A DNA stretch of 64,000 bases from the NCBI GenBank assembly GCA_011523795.1, contig WTFY01000003.1, forward strand, positions 248,001 through 312,000, written 5' to 3'. The DNA comes from Gammaproteobacteria bacterium (lineage in GTDB: Bacteria; Pseudomonadota; Gammaproteobacteria; UBA4575). Below the pieces are notes generated by a model, which saw only the letters and a program-made list of their open reading frames with translations, was not told the origin of the DNA and did no database searches. Positions 35,076 to 44,435 of this stretch are shown here, piece after piece (the stretch's first letter is position 1; every line of letters starts with the position of its first letter). Position numbers and translations under genes: made by a program.

Positions 35076-36476
35076 TTACTTGATTTCAAATCCGCCAAGG
35101 ATGATCGCCGGTCCATTTCCAAGGGCATGGGTGGAACGTCCATCACCGGCGGCTTCTCGATGATGCGCCTGACCGCTCGCGACTTTGTTGACACCATCGT
35201 TCGGCGTTGCCAAGGCACCGAACGATACAGGCCGCACGAGGTAAGGTGTTACGATGACGACGAGTTCGGTTTCTCGGCGCTCGAATCGGGTCGAGCGAAA
35301 CAGTGCTCCAAGGACTGGCAAATCGCCCAGCCCCGGAAACTTGTCGACGTTTTGATCCGTATCGGCCAGCAGAAGTCCTGCAATAGCGAAACTCTGACCG
35401 CTGCCCAACTCCACGGAGGTGCTAGCTCGCCGCGTGGTGAGTGCGGGGATATTAATGCTGTTCACCGTGACCGCACCTGCTGATGAAATGGAACTCACCT
35501 CGGGCATCACTTTCAGATTGATTCGATTACCCGACAAGACGGTCGGCGTGAATGCCAGCGAAACACCGTAGTCCTTGAACTCGACCGATGTGCCACCCAA
35601 TTGATCCACCACGGGAACCGGAAACTCACCGCCAGCCAGAAAACTGGCCGTCTCGCCACTGAGCGCCGTCAGATTGGGCTCGGCAAGCAGTGAGATCAGT
35701 CCTTCGGATTCCAGGGCATCGATGATGGCGTTGATATCGGCGTGCGATGTTTCGTAGATGATGTGCGCAAACCCTGTATCAGACAGCCTTTCAATCGATT
35801 CGCGGGACTTGTCCACAAACGTGCGTCCCGTGGCTAGCCCAAGCTGAAAGTTCCCGGACAGCAGCAGGCCATCAAAACTGAACCCAATGCGCTTGAGCAC
35901 GTTCCGAGAGACCTCAGCAACCTTTACGCGAAGATTGACCTGATTCGGTCCGACTACCTGCAGTCGGTTCACGACAGCCTCATCGTCTCCAACAAAGCGC
36001 GACGTGATCCGTCTTGCCTCCTCTGCATCCAAGGCTGAATTCACGTGCCCCGTAAGCATCAGTCCACCCGGTATCAGATGCACGTCGACCGCAGTATCAG
36101 ATAGCACCGATTGCAAGGCTGCACGCACAGCCATGAGGTCATGGGTTACAACGATGTCAATGCTGGCAATCTCAGTGTCGTTGTCGTCAACAGCAAAAAA
36201 CGTGGTTTCACCCGCGCGCTTTGCCATCACATAGACGAGTTCTGGCGACTTCACTGCAATATCGGCGATCTCAGGATTGGCTACAAACACTGATGAGGCT
36301 GCCTTCGGCAGACGGGCTATTACGCCCTCGTTGACATTGATCTCGATCCTGTCGACGCCCGGCTTGATGATACGGACCGCACCTGGGAAGGCAGGATCGC
36401 CGGCCCAGGCAGATGCAGGGTTGAGGGCCACCGTCAAGACGAGGGCCGCCGATACGGCAAGTCGAACCCCGGTCAC
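35076..36476 (-). CDS. cpaC: Tad secretin CpaC/RcpA
   Basis: This 466-residue outer-membrane secretin has a signal peptide (residues 1-25), an N-terminal domain with VFVANPEIADIAVKSPELVYVMAKRAGET, a BON-like segment (LTGHVNSALDAEEARRI) and the secretin core (LAEPNLTALSGETASFLAGGEFPVPV, later VELGSGQSFAIAGLLL). It starts at GTG 36476, which overlaps the cpaB stop as GTGA, so the two are coupled. Confidence 0.94.
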   Translation of the reverse strand: MTGVRLAVSAALVLTVALNPASAWAGDPAFPGAVRIIKPGVDRIEINVNEGVIARLPKAASSVFVANPEIADIAVKSPELVYVMAKRAGETTFFAVDDNDTEIASIDIVVTHDLMAVRAALQSVLSDTAVDVHLIPGGLMLTGHVNSALDAEEARRITSRFVGDDEAVVNRLQVVGPNQVNLRVKVAEVSRNVLKRIGFSFDGLLLSGNFQLGLATGRTFVDKSRESIERLSDTGFAHIIYETSHADINAIIDALESEGLISLLAEPNLTALSGETASFLAGGEFPVPVVDQLGGTSVEFKDYGVSLAFTPTVLSGNRINLKVMPEVSSISSAGAVTVNSINIPALTTRRASTSVELGSGQSFAIAGLLLADTDQNVDKFPGLGDLPVLGALFRSTRFERRETELVVIVTPYLVRPVSFGALATPNDGVNKVASGQAHHREAAGDGRSTHALGNGPAIILGGFEIK

Positions 36477-37477
36477 TCGTCAGTCTCAGGGTGCCGGTTG
36501 CCGGGTGGGTCATGATAGGTCCCTGCATGATCTCGTTCAAAATACCTAATGACCGAATTCTCTCCGCGCACTACCTGTATATGATGCGGGATGGGTGCAG
36601 GCTCTTCTGGCGCGGGTTCTTCTAACACAGGCTCCTCTAACAAAGCGTGCAACATCGGATTGACATCACTGTCCAGAGTGGGGTACCCACCAGAGATTGC
36701 GCCTGCAGGGGGTTCATTTGCGAAATTTACATGCTTCACCCGGTTCATGCCGGGCGGGAGGCCCCGCAAAGTGAGCGACAGGGTTCCCATCCTGGTAGCG
36801 TGCACTACAATCTCGGCTTGTTTCGGTGTCACTTCGAGGGTTACGGTCTTGGATACGGTCTTGGGTGGTCCTTCTGGAGACTCAGATTCTTCCATCTGGT
36901 CTGCTGTCGATTGATCAACCGCCAGTACCCGAATGTCGGTGAGCACCGTCATGGTGGCCCATCTCTTGGCGGCATTCATCTTACCGTTAATTTCATAGGA
37001 CAGGACCAGGTCGATGTGGTCACCTGGAAACGTGAGACCCCCGAGCGTCAGGTTTTTGTCGACGGCGATGGTCACCGCCCTGTACCCCGGCCTCAGGACC
37101 GAAGCCAGTAAACCACGCGCACCGGGGTATACTAGTTGTGCCTCGGCGACAGGGTCACCTTCGGCCAGCCACTGGCGCACGACGGCACCCTCCAGGCTTT
37201 CGAGCGTCACCTGGCCTTCAACAAGATAGTCCTCCGCAAGCCTCTCTTCAGTCGGCCATTCCTGCCAGCGCAAGTCAGATTGCTTGATCAACGTTCCTGA
37301 TGCCAGACGGCGTTTGGGAACGACTACACGCACACCTTTTTCCTCAATCACTGCAGGCTCCACCCTCATACGGTCTTCAACCTCTTGTGCAGGAGGTGCC
37401 AGCCACAAGCGCACTCCCAAGAAAGCGCCACCACCCACGACCACCAAGATCAGGAGCAATCCGACTACACGGATCAC
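36473..37477 (-). CDS. cpaB: Flp pilus assembly protein CpaB/RcpC
   Basis: This 334-residue protein has one N-terminal membrane helix, then an SAF domain (VVPKRRLASGTLIKQSDL) and the RcpC region (YRAVTIAVDKNLTLGGLTFPGDHIDLVLSY). It helps gate the secretin. A Glu/Pro-rich tail (PVLEEPAPEEPAP) is unusual but harmless-looking. GTG 37477 overlaps the tadV stop. Confidence 0.93.
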   Translation of the reverse strand: MIRVVGLLLILVVVGGGAFLGVRLWLAPPAQEVEDRMRVEPAVIEEKGVRVVVPKRRLASGTLIKQSDLRWQEWPTEERLAEDYLVEGQVTLESLEGAVVRQWLAEGDPVAEAQLVYPGARGLLASVLRPGYRAVTIAVDKNLTLGGLTFPGDHIDLVLSYEINGKMNAAKRWATMTVLTDIRVLAVDQSTADQMEESESPEGPPKTVSKTVTLEVTPKQAEIVVHATRMGTLSLTLRGLPPGMNRVKHVNFANEPPAGAISGGYPTLDSDVNPMLHALLEEPVLEEPAPEEPAPIPHHIQVVRGENSVIRYFERDHAGTYHDPPGNRHPETDE

Positions 37478-37986
37478 AGGGCTGACTCCAGGGTATTGAA
37501 GAGATTGGCGGCTTTGGAGCCTGCAATGAAAATTGCGCCCATCAGAATTGCGATGGCATAGGGCGTATAGAGTTGTCTCGCATGGGTGCCTGCCTTCGGC
37601 TGTAGCAGTTGGAAGGAAAAGAAGCTAATGCCACGGGCATGAATCAATATGGCAACCGATACGATCGCACCTGTAATAGCGACGGTCGCAATCATGGGCA
37701 GTGCCAATTCCGTACCCGCCCACAGGCTTACGGCGGTCAGTAACTTTATATCGCCGCCCCCGGCGAGACCAAATCCATAAAGCACGAATCCAAGAGAAAG
37801 TACGATAACAGCGACAATCAGTCCGCCCTGCCACCCCGTATTATCAGTGAGTGCATACATGATCCAGACAAGGGCAACAGCGAGACTGATCTGGTTCGGG
37901 ATGCGCCGACTACGCACGTCGGTCACGGCACCCGCGCCGACCAGCCCCACAAAGACAGCAAGAAAAACTATCTGTAACTGAACCAC
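37474..37986 (-). CDS. tadV: Prepilin peptidase TadV/CpaA
   Basis: This multi-helix aspartyl protease of about 170 residues cuts Flp prepilin and pseudopilins. The two catalytic Asp are in TDVRSRRIPN near the start and in the GGGDIKLL motif. No ATG is available near the helix start. GTG 37986 fits best, TTG 37992 is possible, and the frame is open back to 38031. It follows flp and leads the assembly genes. Confidence 0.88.
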   Translation of the reverse strand: MVQLQIVFLAVFVGLVGAGAVTDVRSRRIPNQISLAVALVWIMYALTDNTGWQGGLIVAVIVLSLGFVLYGFGLAGGGDIKLLTAVSLWAGTELALPMIATVAITGAIVSVAILIHARGISFFSFQLLQPKAGTHARQLYTPYAIAILMGAIFIAGSKAANLFNTLESAL

Positions 37987-38098
37987 TGACAAGCCTGTTA
38001 TGGTACTGCCTCGTGAGGTGCCCGGGCACACCTACCCTGACACACCACCAAAGGCGGTGATGTTTCAGGGCATAAAGCAGCAGACTTATTCTAAGTGA

Positions 38099-38290
38099 TC
38101 AGTCCGGTGCCGGAGTAGCGAGATCGTCCATCTCGTCTTCAATGTCTACGAAGATCTCTGCAATCTCACCGCCAAGAGCGGTAAGCGACGCAATGATCGC
38201 GACGGCAATCAGTCCTGCAATCAGGGCATACTCCGTTGCAGCAGCACCCGATTCGTCGTGAATTAAAGATTTCATAAGTACTGTGTTCAT
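38099..38290 (-). CDS. flp: Flp-type pilin
   Basis: This 63-residue pilin has the prepilin cleavage pattern ESG, then AAATEYALIAGLIAVAIIA, with the Glu-Tyr pair after the cut and one hydrophobic helix. ATG 38290 follows AGAGG. The C-terminus is acidic (DIEDEMDDLATPAPD). It is the first gene of the operon, behind the duplicated regulatory region. Confidence 0.94.
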   Translation of the reverse strand: MNTVLMKSLIHDESGAAATEYALIAGLIAVAIIASLTALGGEIAEIFVDIEDEMDDLATPAPD

Positions 38291-38901
38291 AACCAAACCT
38301 CTGTTGATTAAAAGAACCAATGACAGCAGCCAGTGATGGCTGATTGTCAAATGTACTAATTCCCACACTCCAAACGATCAATTAGCAATAGTGTCGAACC
38401 ATTACTAACATCACTTATTGAGCGGTATTTCCTGCTTATTTCAAACAGCAGAAATCAGGTCTGTTTCTGCTTTAGTTTTGTATTCAGCAGGTACCCTATC
38501 TTGGACTATCAGTGAGTTAGCACTGTTAGTATAAGATTGGATTTATGAAGTTGCAATAATTCTGTTTGGATTTCAGCTTGAGCGAGGTAGAGTTGGAAAA
38601 CCAACCTATTGATATATTTGATAATTCAGTTAAAATTTTTCTGAAAACTGCACCCATTTGCCCGGGCATCTGCGACCTGCATAAACCTCCAGAGGCTGCA
38701 TCCCAGAATGCGGGTGTGGTCCGCAGCGCCCCTTCCAGGCATCACGATTCCCGCCACAACAGCTGCCGTGCCTGGCAGCCCAGGGAAAAGAGACTGGATT
38801 CATGCGTGTGAGCAGCAACTCGGAACGGAAACAAGCGTACATCCATGATGCCGCCCCGTGCAATGCCGGGATCTGTGGCCGCAGGGTGTGGCCATGGGAG
38901 C
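38291..38901. other. Intergenic region between flp and tadF
   Basis: No convincing gene is present. The left part (38291-38523) is the flp upstream region, AT-rich with the duplicated control element. The rest (to 38901) shows only small open frames without ribosome sites and is the region after the end of the tadG-tadE-tadF operon. Confidence 0.4.
38394..38523 (-). promoter_or_regulatory. Upstream regulatory element of the flp operon
   Basis: Read on the minus strand, this begins TGCTAACTCACTGAT and continues with GGGTACCTGCTGAATACAA, CCTGATTTCTGCTG and GTGATGTTAGTAATGG. The same blocks, in the same order, lie upstream of tadG. AGTGAGTTAG and an inverted ACTAACATCACT lie at the two ends. 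I take it as the binding region of a shared Tad regulator. Confidence 0.55.
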
Positions 38902-39498
38902 CTACATCGTGATGATCGCAGATCTTCTCGGACTGTGGAACGCCTGCATGTACAACCGGCGGGCGGGAAACATCTGTGCTGCCAGCCGTGGAGTGTAATC
39001 GAAATACACCTCGGTCACGATCAGCCCCTGTCCTTCATCAATGCCAAGGCCCCCGGGCAGGGTGGCTGCCTTGCCGGGGCTTCCGATGCGGCTCTCGACC
39101 GTTACACCGTCCTCGGAAACCTGTTGCCACAGTACTGTGGGATTCTCATCTTCCTCTTGACCCACGATGGAGGTGACGATGACGTTGCCATTTTCAAACA
39201 GGTCATGGGGCCAGGCGAACTGGCTTGCCGCATCAAAACAGGCCTGAAAATTCTCTTCGGTGTGCGACTCGGCACGGGCCACAAGGTTGCCGACCATGCC
39301 CGCCACGCGTTCCATCTTCTGCTGAGTCCTCACCAGGTGGGTCACCTCGAAGGTGCCGACCAGCAATGCGACAAGGACGGGTATGATGAGTGCGAACTCG
39401 ACCATCGCATCCCCGCGCTGCGTGACGATGAATGAGCGAAACGCCGCTGCAAGCCACCCCCCTGGCAGCATCCTTCGTTTGTGGTCTGTCGGTCTCAA
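38902..39498 (-). CDS. tadF: TadE/TadF-type pseudopilin
   Basis: This 198-residue protein has a hydrophobic helix near residues 30-56 (GDAMVEFALIIPVLVALLVGTFEVTHLVRT) with the Glu typical of TadE-like pseudopilins and the prepilin-like Gly upstream. The rest is a periplasmic domain. It is the third gene of the tadG operon. Calling it TadF rather than TadE is by position only. Its start overlaps the tadE stop. Confidence 0.75.
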   Translation of the reverse strand: MRPTDHKRRMLPGGWLAAAFRSFIVTQRGDAMVEFALIIPVLVALLVGTFEVTHLVRTQQKMERVAGMVGNLVARAESHTEENFQACFDAASQFAWPHDLFENGNVIVTSIVGQEEDENPTVLWQQVSEDGVTVESRIGSPGKAATLPGGLGIDEGQGLIVTEVYFDYTPRLAAQMFPARRLYMQAFHSPRRSAIITM

Positions 39499-40079
39499 TC
39501 GCTGCCCTCCCGAATATCGAAGGGCTCGTTGCGCACGACGAGCCTCGCCGTCAGCCGTATGGCACCATCGCCGCCGAACAGGCTGTCATCCAGAACCCCG
39601 GTCATCGATGGCGCATCGTAGGTCACGTGGTACAGGACAATCTCCCCGGAACGCCCGGCGCCGGGTCTTCCCTGATCCGCATCCCACTGGTTGTTCCCAT
39701 TGACGTCCGTGTAATCCTCACCGGCATCAAACACGCCGTTGAACGGCTCTGCATCGACAAAGGGTTCGGGTGTCCCGACCCGGTCAAAGCTTGTGTAGGT
39801 CAGCACATCAATATTTACCTGGTCTGTGTCGACTAACCCCATCGTTCGGTTGCCGATAATGCGGCGAACCTCGGCCAAATACTGCGCTTCACCCATACCT
39901 GTCGTGCCGGACCGTGAGGCAGCATGCACCGCATTATCCATCAGGACCTGCCTCAACATAATCATCCCAAGCTCCAGTATGGCGATGACTATCACAAGAA
40001 ACAGCATCAGCGTAAGGGCAAACCCGACCGCTATCGCACCATCGTTATTCCGCCGCAATGTGTCAAGTGCACGAACCAT
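39495..40079 (-). CDS. tadE: TadE-type pseudopilin with a Ca-binding-like loop
   Basis: This 194-residue protein opens with a membrane helix (GAIAVGFALTLMLFLVIVIAILELGMIMLRQ) with the TadE pattern; the Glu after the helix and HAASRSG are typical. The segment near residues 112-135 reads FDAGEDYTDVNGNNQWDADQG, which looks like the DxNxNxxxD calcium loops of dockerin and thrombospondin type repeats. ATG 40079 has GGAGG upstream; the longer frame to 40121 has no such site. Confidence 0.78.
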   Translation of the reverse strand: MVRALDTLRRNNDGAIAVGFALTLMLFLVIVIAILELGMIMLRQVLMDNAVHAASRSGTTGMGEAQYLAEVRRIIGNRTMGLVDTDQVNIDVLTYTSFDRVGTPEPFVDAEPFNGVFDAGEDYTDVNGNNQWDADQGRPGAGRSGEIVLYHVTYDAPSMTGVLDDSLFGGDGAIRLTARLVVRNEPFDIREGSD

Positions 40080-40336
40080 CACCTGCCTCCAGAATGCCCA
40101 GGTGTGCCCAAACATCTCCATTTGTTGAAGAGCCTATCCCTGTTAGAAGCCAAGCCTGTAAAACTGGCATCCATGTCAGGATGAAGGGTTTCCATGAATG
40201 TGTGAGTGTGAACTGCTCCCATCCGTCATCGGTGGCTAGACTGGCGATCCGGTAAACCCGACCAGCCCGCTGCAGACAGCAGTTCGCAATCCGTGGATAT
40301 TCATCGAGCATTGCCTTTACGCGTTGGAAGGCTGTG

Positions 40337-41974
40337 CTAGTGAGTGATGCGCAGGTTGGCGAGTTCACGCTCGATTCCTTGAAATGCTGTGCGCAGGCCT
40401 GCTGCCGACGCCACGTTGAAATAGTGTTCTGACGAGGATGCGCATGTGCGATACAGGTTCTGCAGTAAAGGGTCGCTCGTTCCGGTCGTGATCGTGAACA
40501 GGGTGATTCCCCGGGATTTGATCGCACCGCAAAGTTCAGTTGTGCGATTATCAAGTTCTCCCGAGGCCTCGGCGGGCGTGGTAACATCCAGCCTTCCTTC
40601 ACTGAAGTCGCCATAGGCCGTATAGTCGGGTTGCAAAAACCGGCGCTGCCTGCCCTGCACTTCATCGAAATACCAGGGGGACTGCCACTCGTTCCAGGAG
40701 TTTTCGCCATCGGTGAGCAGGACGATCACCTTGTCGATATGCGGCAGGCTGTAGTCGAGCGGCATGTCACTGGGCGTGGAACCGCCCCACAGACCCCGCC
40801 AGCGTGGCGAGAGCGTGCGCCACCCCCACAGAAGGCCGAGATTGGCCATGGTTCCACCTCGTGCCCACGTCTGCATTCCACGGATTGCAGTCTGAACGGT
40901 GGTCTTCTCGGCTGTCAGCGGCATGATGGCCTCTCCGCATGTCAGGTTGGGACCGAGTCCCTGTTTCTTGGCCCCGTTCGTTTCGTCGATGTTGCTCCAC
41001 GTCCAGTCGTTGTTTCCCTGCCCGCCGGGCAGGCCATCCCCTGCTGTGGATGGCCAGAACTGGTTGGCGAAAGCCTGAATCGAAGGAGGGTCGTCCGTCT
41101 GGTCGTAGCCGCCTTCCCGCACCAGGACACAGCCCTTCCAGCGGACTCTGGGCAGCAATTGCCACTCTGCTTTGGAAATATCGGGCGGGGCACCGGTGCT
41201 TGTGCGTATCGCTTCGTACGGTTCGCCTTCGAACCTCACCGCATCGAGCGGGGCGTATTCCTTTCCCCGATCCCATGCCTCCGGCGGCAAATAATCGCCA
41301 GGGTCGTAGCTGGTGAGCCAGTCCGTGCGCTGGGAGCCGATATTTACGGTCGTGGTGAAAGGAACCAGCGAGATCCACAGGTTATTTACGGTTTCTTCGG
41401 AACCGTACAAGTGATCCACCAGTTCCACCGCCGTGTCCTGCACGGCCTGCATTCGGGTTCTTTCATCGTCCCCTCCAGCCAGATTACCCATCGAGCCCGT
41501 GGTATCAATGACCAGGGCAAGTTCCATGCCGCGCGGTTCGCGCAGCACACCCGTACGGGCACTGACCGTCACCTCGTCGAAACCAAATACCCGTGAGAAC
41601 GTCGTAGGAACGGTCGCTTCTGCCAATAAAACAAGCCTGCCGTCGTTTACGTCCCCTTCATCTATGCTTATGACCAGTTCGGTCGTTCTGAGATAACCTT
41701 CGGGGTAGTTGGCATTAAAATAGTCGGAAATACGGGCATCCCGTCCGGGGTCTCTCAATACCCGTGCCCCGGCAAGTGCCGCAGCATCCAGGGCATCCTG
41801 AAGTTTGCTCTGGACCGAATAGAGCAGAACTCCGTCGACCGCCAGCCCGACGAAGCCGAGCAGGGGCACGAGAAGGAGTGCGAACAGCACTGCAATTGCT
41901 CCACGGCGGTCCCCCCACAGTGCCTGGAGCCTTGCCCAGGGATATGCATGAATTCGCTTGAGTGCGTTCTTCAT
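40337..41974 (-). CDS. tadG: TadG-like protein with a von Willebrand A domain
   Basis: This 545-residue protein has one N-terminal helix (GAIAVLFALLLVPLLGFVGLAVDGVLLY), then DAALAGARVL typical of TadG. The vWA domain has an intact metal-ion site DTTGSMGNLA near residue 158 and VIVLLTDGENSW later. It is a candidate tip or surface protein of the pilus machine. It is the first gene of the second operon, with a 257-bp gap to tadE and the duplicated regulatory region upstream. Confidence 0.85.
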   Translation of the reverse strand: MKNALKRIHAYPWARLQALWGDRRGAIAVLFALLLVPLLGFVGLAVDGVLLYSVQSKLQDALDAAALAGARVLRDPGRDARISDYFNANYPEGYLRTTELVISIDEGDVNDGRLVLLAEATVPTTFSRVFGFDEVTVSARTGVLREPRGMELALVIDTTGSMGNLAGGDDERTRMQAVQDTAVELVDHLYGSEETVNNLWISLVPFTTTVNIGSQRTDWLTSYDPGDYLPPEAWDRGKEYAPLDAVRFEGEPYEAIRTSTGAPPDISKAEWQLLPRVRWKGCVLVREGGYDQTDDPPSIQAFANQFWPSTAGDGLPGGQGNNDWTWSNIDETNGAKKQGLGPNLTCGEAIMPLTAEKTTVQTAIRGMQTWARGGTMANLGLLWGWRTLSPRWRGLWGGSTPSDMPLDYSLPHIDKVIVLLTDGENSWNEWQSPWYFDEVQGRQRRFLQPDYTAYGDFSEGRLDVTTPAEASGELDNRTTELCGAIKSRGITLFTITTGTSDPLLQNLYRTCASSSEHYFNVASAAGLRTAFQGIERELANLRITH

Positions 41975-42559
41975 ACGATTATCCTCAAATCATGCCCAGC
42001 CGTTTCCCGTTCATTCCGGGTCGACAGAAAGCATGCGGCTGCTTCATCCTGAAGGGATGCTATGAGCATTACACTGGTCTACACATAGTGTAACCCCCTA
42101 ACCTCTCGTTTGACGCGGAGGCAAGGTGCCGGGCCATTTGCTAACGTCAACTGAAAAGTGGAAGTCTCTGCCTGTTTCCCAGCAGGGATAACAGGATAAT
42201 CACTGCCTGTTTGCCTTGCTTGACAGGTGTTGTATTCGGCAGATAACCCGGCATTAGAACATCAGTTGAGTTAGCAAAGAGAAGTATATAACAAGCAGGC
42301 AGGTGCTTACAAGAAGCAAAGTAATTTTTATATAGGCATAAGTCTACTGCGGGGATCGAGGTTCAAGTCAATGGAGGTACAGGCATAGAGGAGACCTGCC
42401 ACCCTGACAAGGCGGGCTTTCCCAGAGAATGATTGTCGGCAGGAAACACACGCATTAGACTAACCGGTATCAGCAAGTTCCCTGCGCAGCCGGTGTGATC
42501 CAGCTGTGCATCGAGCAAACAACATCAAAACAGCAGGATAAGCGGGTTTAGGAAAAGCC
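41975..42559. other. Intergenic region upstream of tadG and of the BASS transporter
   Basis: This region holds the duplicated Tad element (42131-42277). The remainder has no gene I can support. The part from about 42290 to 42559 should carry the promoter of the plus-strand transporter; no clear boxes are seen. Confidence 0.4.
42131..42277 (-). promoter_or_regulatory. Upstream regulatory element of the tadG operon
   Basis: This is the paralogue of the element upstream of flp, with the same ordered blocks on the minus strand (TGCTAACTCAACTGATG, GGGTTATCTGCCGAATACAA, CCTGTTATCCCTGCTGG, GTTGACGTTAGCAAATGG). GCTAACGTCAACTG (42140-42153) and CAGTTGAGTTAGC (42263-42275) form a nearly perfect inverted pair at its two ends. 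Confidence 0.6.
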
Positions 42560-43423
42560 ATGGGATTTGTGACGGATGTCGTTCTGCCTCTGGCACTTGC
42601 TTTCATCATGCTGGCACTTGGGCTCGGACTCACCTTTGGTGATTTTGTACAGGTAGTGCGGCGACCGCGCGATTTCGCAGTCGGTGCTGTATCACAGATC
42701 CTCGTGCTGCCAGTGATCGCTTTCCTCCTTGCGAGCATCTGGCCGATGGCACCTGAACTTGCCCTCGGGCTGATGATCATTGCTGCTGCTCCGGGTGGTG
42801 TAACCTCCAACCTCCTGACAGCCTTCGCGCGTGGCGATGTCGCACTGTCAATCTCACTGACAGCGGTGATCAGCCTGCTGAGCGTGCTCACGATCCCCTT
42901 GGTTGTTGTCTTCGCCTACGGCCATTTCATAGGTGACCAGGCGGTGCGGGACATCACAGTCGCCGACACTGCGATCAGTGTCTTCCTGATCGTCACCATC
43001 CCGGTACTGATCGGCCTGCTTGTCCGCCGTTTTGCCGAAAACTTCGCACTGCGGGTCGAACCATCGGCCCGTGCCTTGTCCGCCGTGTTGTTCGTGCTTG
43101 TGCTTGCGGGTGCAATTTATCAGGAACGCAGTAATCTTGTCTCCTATTATGCCCAAGCCGGGCTGGCCACTTTTACCCTGAACCTGATGATGATGGTGAT
43201 TGCTTACCTGCTTGCGCGGTGGTTCGCGACCGGAGCGAAACAGCGCACCGCTATCGCGATGGAGTGTGGACTGCAGAACGGGACGCTTGCGATCGCTATT
43301 GCAGTACTTTTGTTTGGCGGCGGACTCGCGACAGTGCCGGCTACAACCTACAGCCTGACCATGTTCGTGACCGCGCTGATCTATGTCGCGCTGTTGCGGC
43401 GCAGTAGGGATGCAGCCGCTTGA
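42560..43423 (+). CDS. BASS-family (bile acid:sodium symporter-like) transporter
   Basis: This 287-residue membrane protein has about nine hydrophobic segments. LGLTFGDFVQVVRRPRDFAVGAVSQILVLPVIAF and MIIAAAPGGVTSNLLTAFARGDVALSISLTA are the BASS signatures, and ECGLQNGTLAIAIAV matches the second crossover motif. Many members carry small organic acids rather than bile acids; the substrate is unknown. It stands alone between the Tad locus and small orphan genes. Confidence 0.88.
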   Translation: MGFVTDVVLPLALAFIMLALGLGLTFGDFVQVVRRPRDFAVGAVSQILVLPVIAFLLASIWPMAPELALGLMIIAAAPGGVTSNLLTAFARGDVALSISLTAVISLLSVLTIPLVVVFAYGHFIGDQAVRDITVADTAISVFLIVTIPVLIGLLVRRFAENFALRVEPSARALSAVLFVLVLAGAIYQERSNLVSYYAQAGLATFTLNLMMMVIAYLLARWFATGAKQRTAIAMECGLQNGTLAIAIAVLLFGGGLATVPATTYSLTMFVTALIYVALLRRSRDAAA

Positions 43424-43845
43424 TGTGCGCGGTTTCCGTATTCTGCTTGCACGGCAGATAATAACCTGCAGTGCTGTTTTCCTGCCTTCATTCCGCCTGC
43501 CCTGACCGGATAAGGCTGCACGAGGTCTGCACTAATCCTTTGGATGCCAGGGGCGCCTGACTCAGGTTGTCAGCATGGCTGCACAAGGATGATTGAATAT
43601 GGGAGCTGAAGATTGCTGATTTCTACATCATTTGAATGAAAAGGCGGACGGGCTATCCATGAACCGGGATGAACTATATCATGCAACTTTGATTTTGAAG
43701 AAAAAGACAGGTGGTGTAGCGCTCAGGAGACAAAGAAACACTGCCTGCAGATAACAATAAATTCCTGGATGAGTCAGGAAAGAAAACTACGTAAATTACC
43801 TGGCCTTTCAGCCTGTAAAATCAATTTTGTTCGGAAATTAATGCT
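43424..43845. other. Intergenic region, nothing recognised
   Basis: The 422 bases between the transporter and the 92-residue orphan hold no gene with a ribosome site on either strand, and no strong inverted repeat or terminator. Confidence 0.4.
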
Positions 43846-44124
43846 ATGGATTACTCAGATGACAAGTTCATTTCAGAATTCGACGCGTTCGCTGCCTACA
43901 CTGTATTTGCAACGGTAGCGTCCGCCCTGCGGGTTCTGGTTCCCAGTGACCAGCTGGAGATCCTGCACGCCAAGCTTTCAAAAATCGATCATACCGTGTG
44001 GAAAAAACGCGAGGCCTACTTAAAGGATGAGCGCCATGTAGAGCTTAGAGAAAATTTTCAGGACTCCTGTGCTGAGTACTGGAAAGCATTTCTAAATGAC
44101 CTGGCCAGAGAAAGGCATCACTAA
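43846..44124 (+). CDS. Small protein of unknown function (92 residues)
   Basis: The sequence MDYSDDKFISEFDAFAAYTV and on looks like a compact helical cytosolic protein with charged helices and Trp-containing segments (HTVWKKREAYLKDER, EYWKAFLNDL). There is no signal peptide and no match I recognise. The ribosome site is weak. Codon use looks like the rest of the chromosome, so I think it is real. Confidence 0.5.
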   Translation: MDYSDDKFISEFDAFAAYTVFATVASALRVLVPSDQLEILHAKLSKIDHTVWKKREAYLKDERHVELRENFQDSCAEYWKAFLNDLARERHH

Positions 44125-44435
44125 ATCAAGCACCCGCTGAAAAGTCTGCTGCAACCGTAACAGCCTCCCTGAGCCTTACGCGAATCGCCTGCCTTCTCCC
44201 TTCAAGCAGGTTGCGCACCAGTTTTTGATAAATGGCACAGTCCACTGCCTCGTTGCTGGTGCTGACTGAAACAACATCATAGCTCGTCTCACGTTATGAT
44301 TATAACTTGCTGAGATTACTGTAATTCATCTCAGTCTTTCCACATGGCACCCATATTTATTCTTGTAGCTGTACAGGGGGTTTCAGTGACCGGTGATAGG
44401 CCCCAGTCAGACTCTTGGATGTATGACCTGTAGCT
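44125..44435. other. Intergenic region, possible gene relic on the minus strand
   Basis: A minus-strand frame of about 55 codons (44126-44291) reads like a protein (YQKLVRNLLEGRRQAIRVR and on, ending FSAGA) but has no ATG and a stop directly upstream. It could be the tail of a lost gene. Nothing else is seen. Confidence 0.25.

Noticed and set aside
38566-38811. An 81-residue plus-strand frame between flp and tadF
   Set aside because: No ribosome site, no recognisable protein character, and it falls at the boundary of two operons.
44126-44291. A protein-like minus-strand frame of about 55 codons
   Set aside because: There is no start codon and a stop directly upstream. Kept only as a possible relic in the gap entry.
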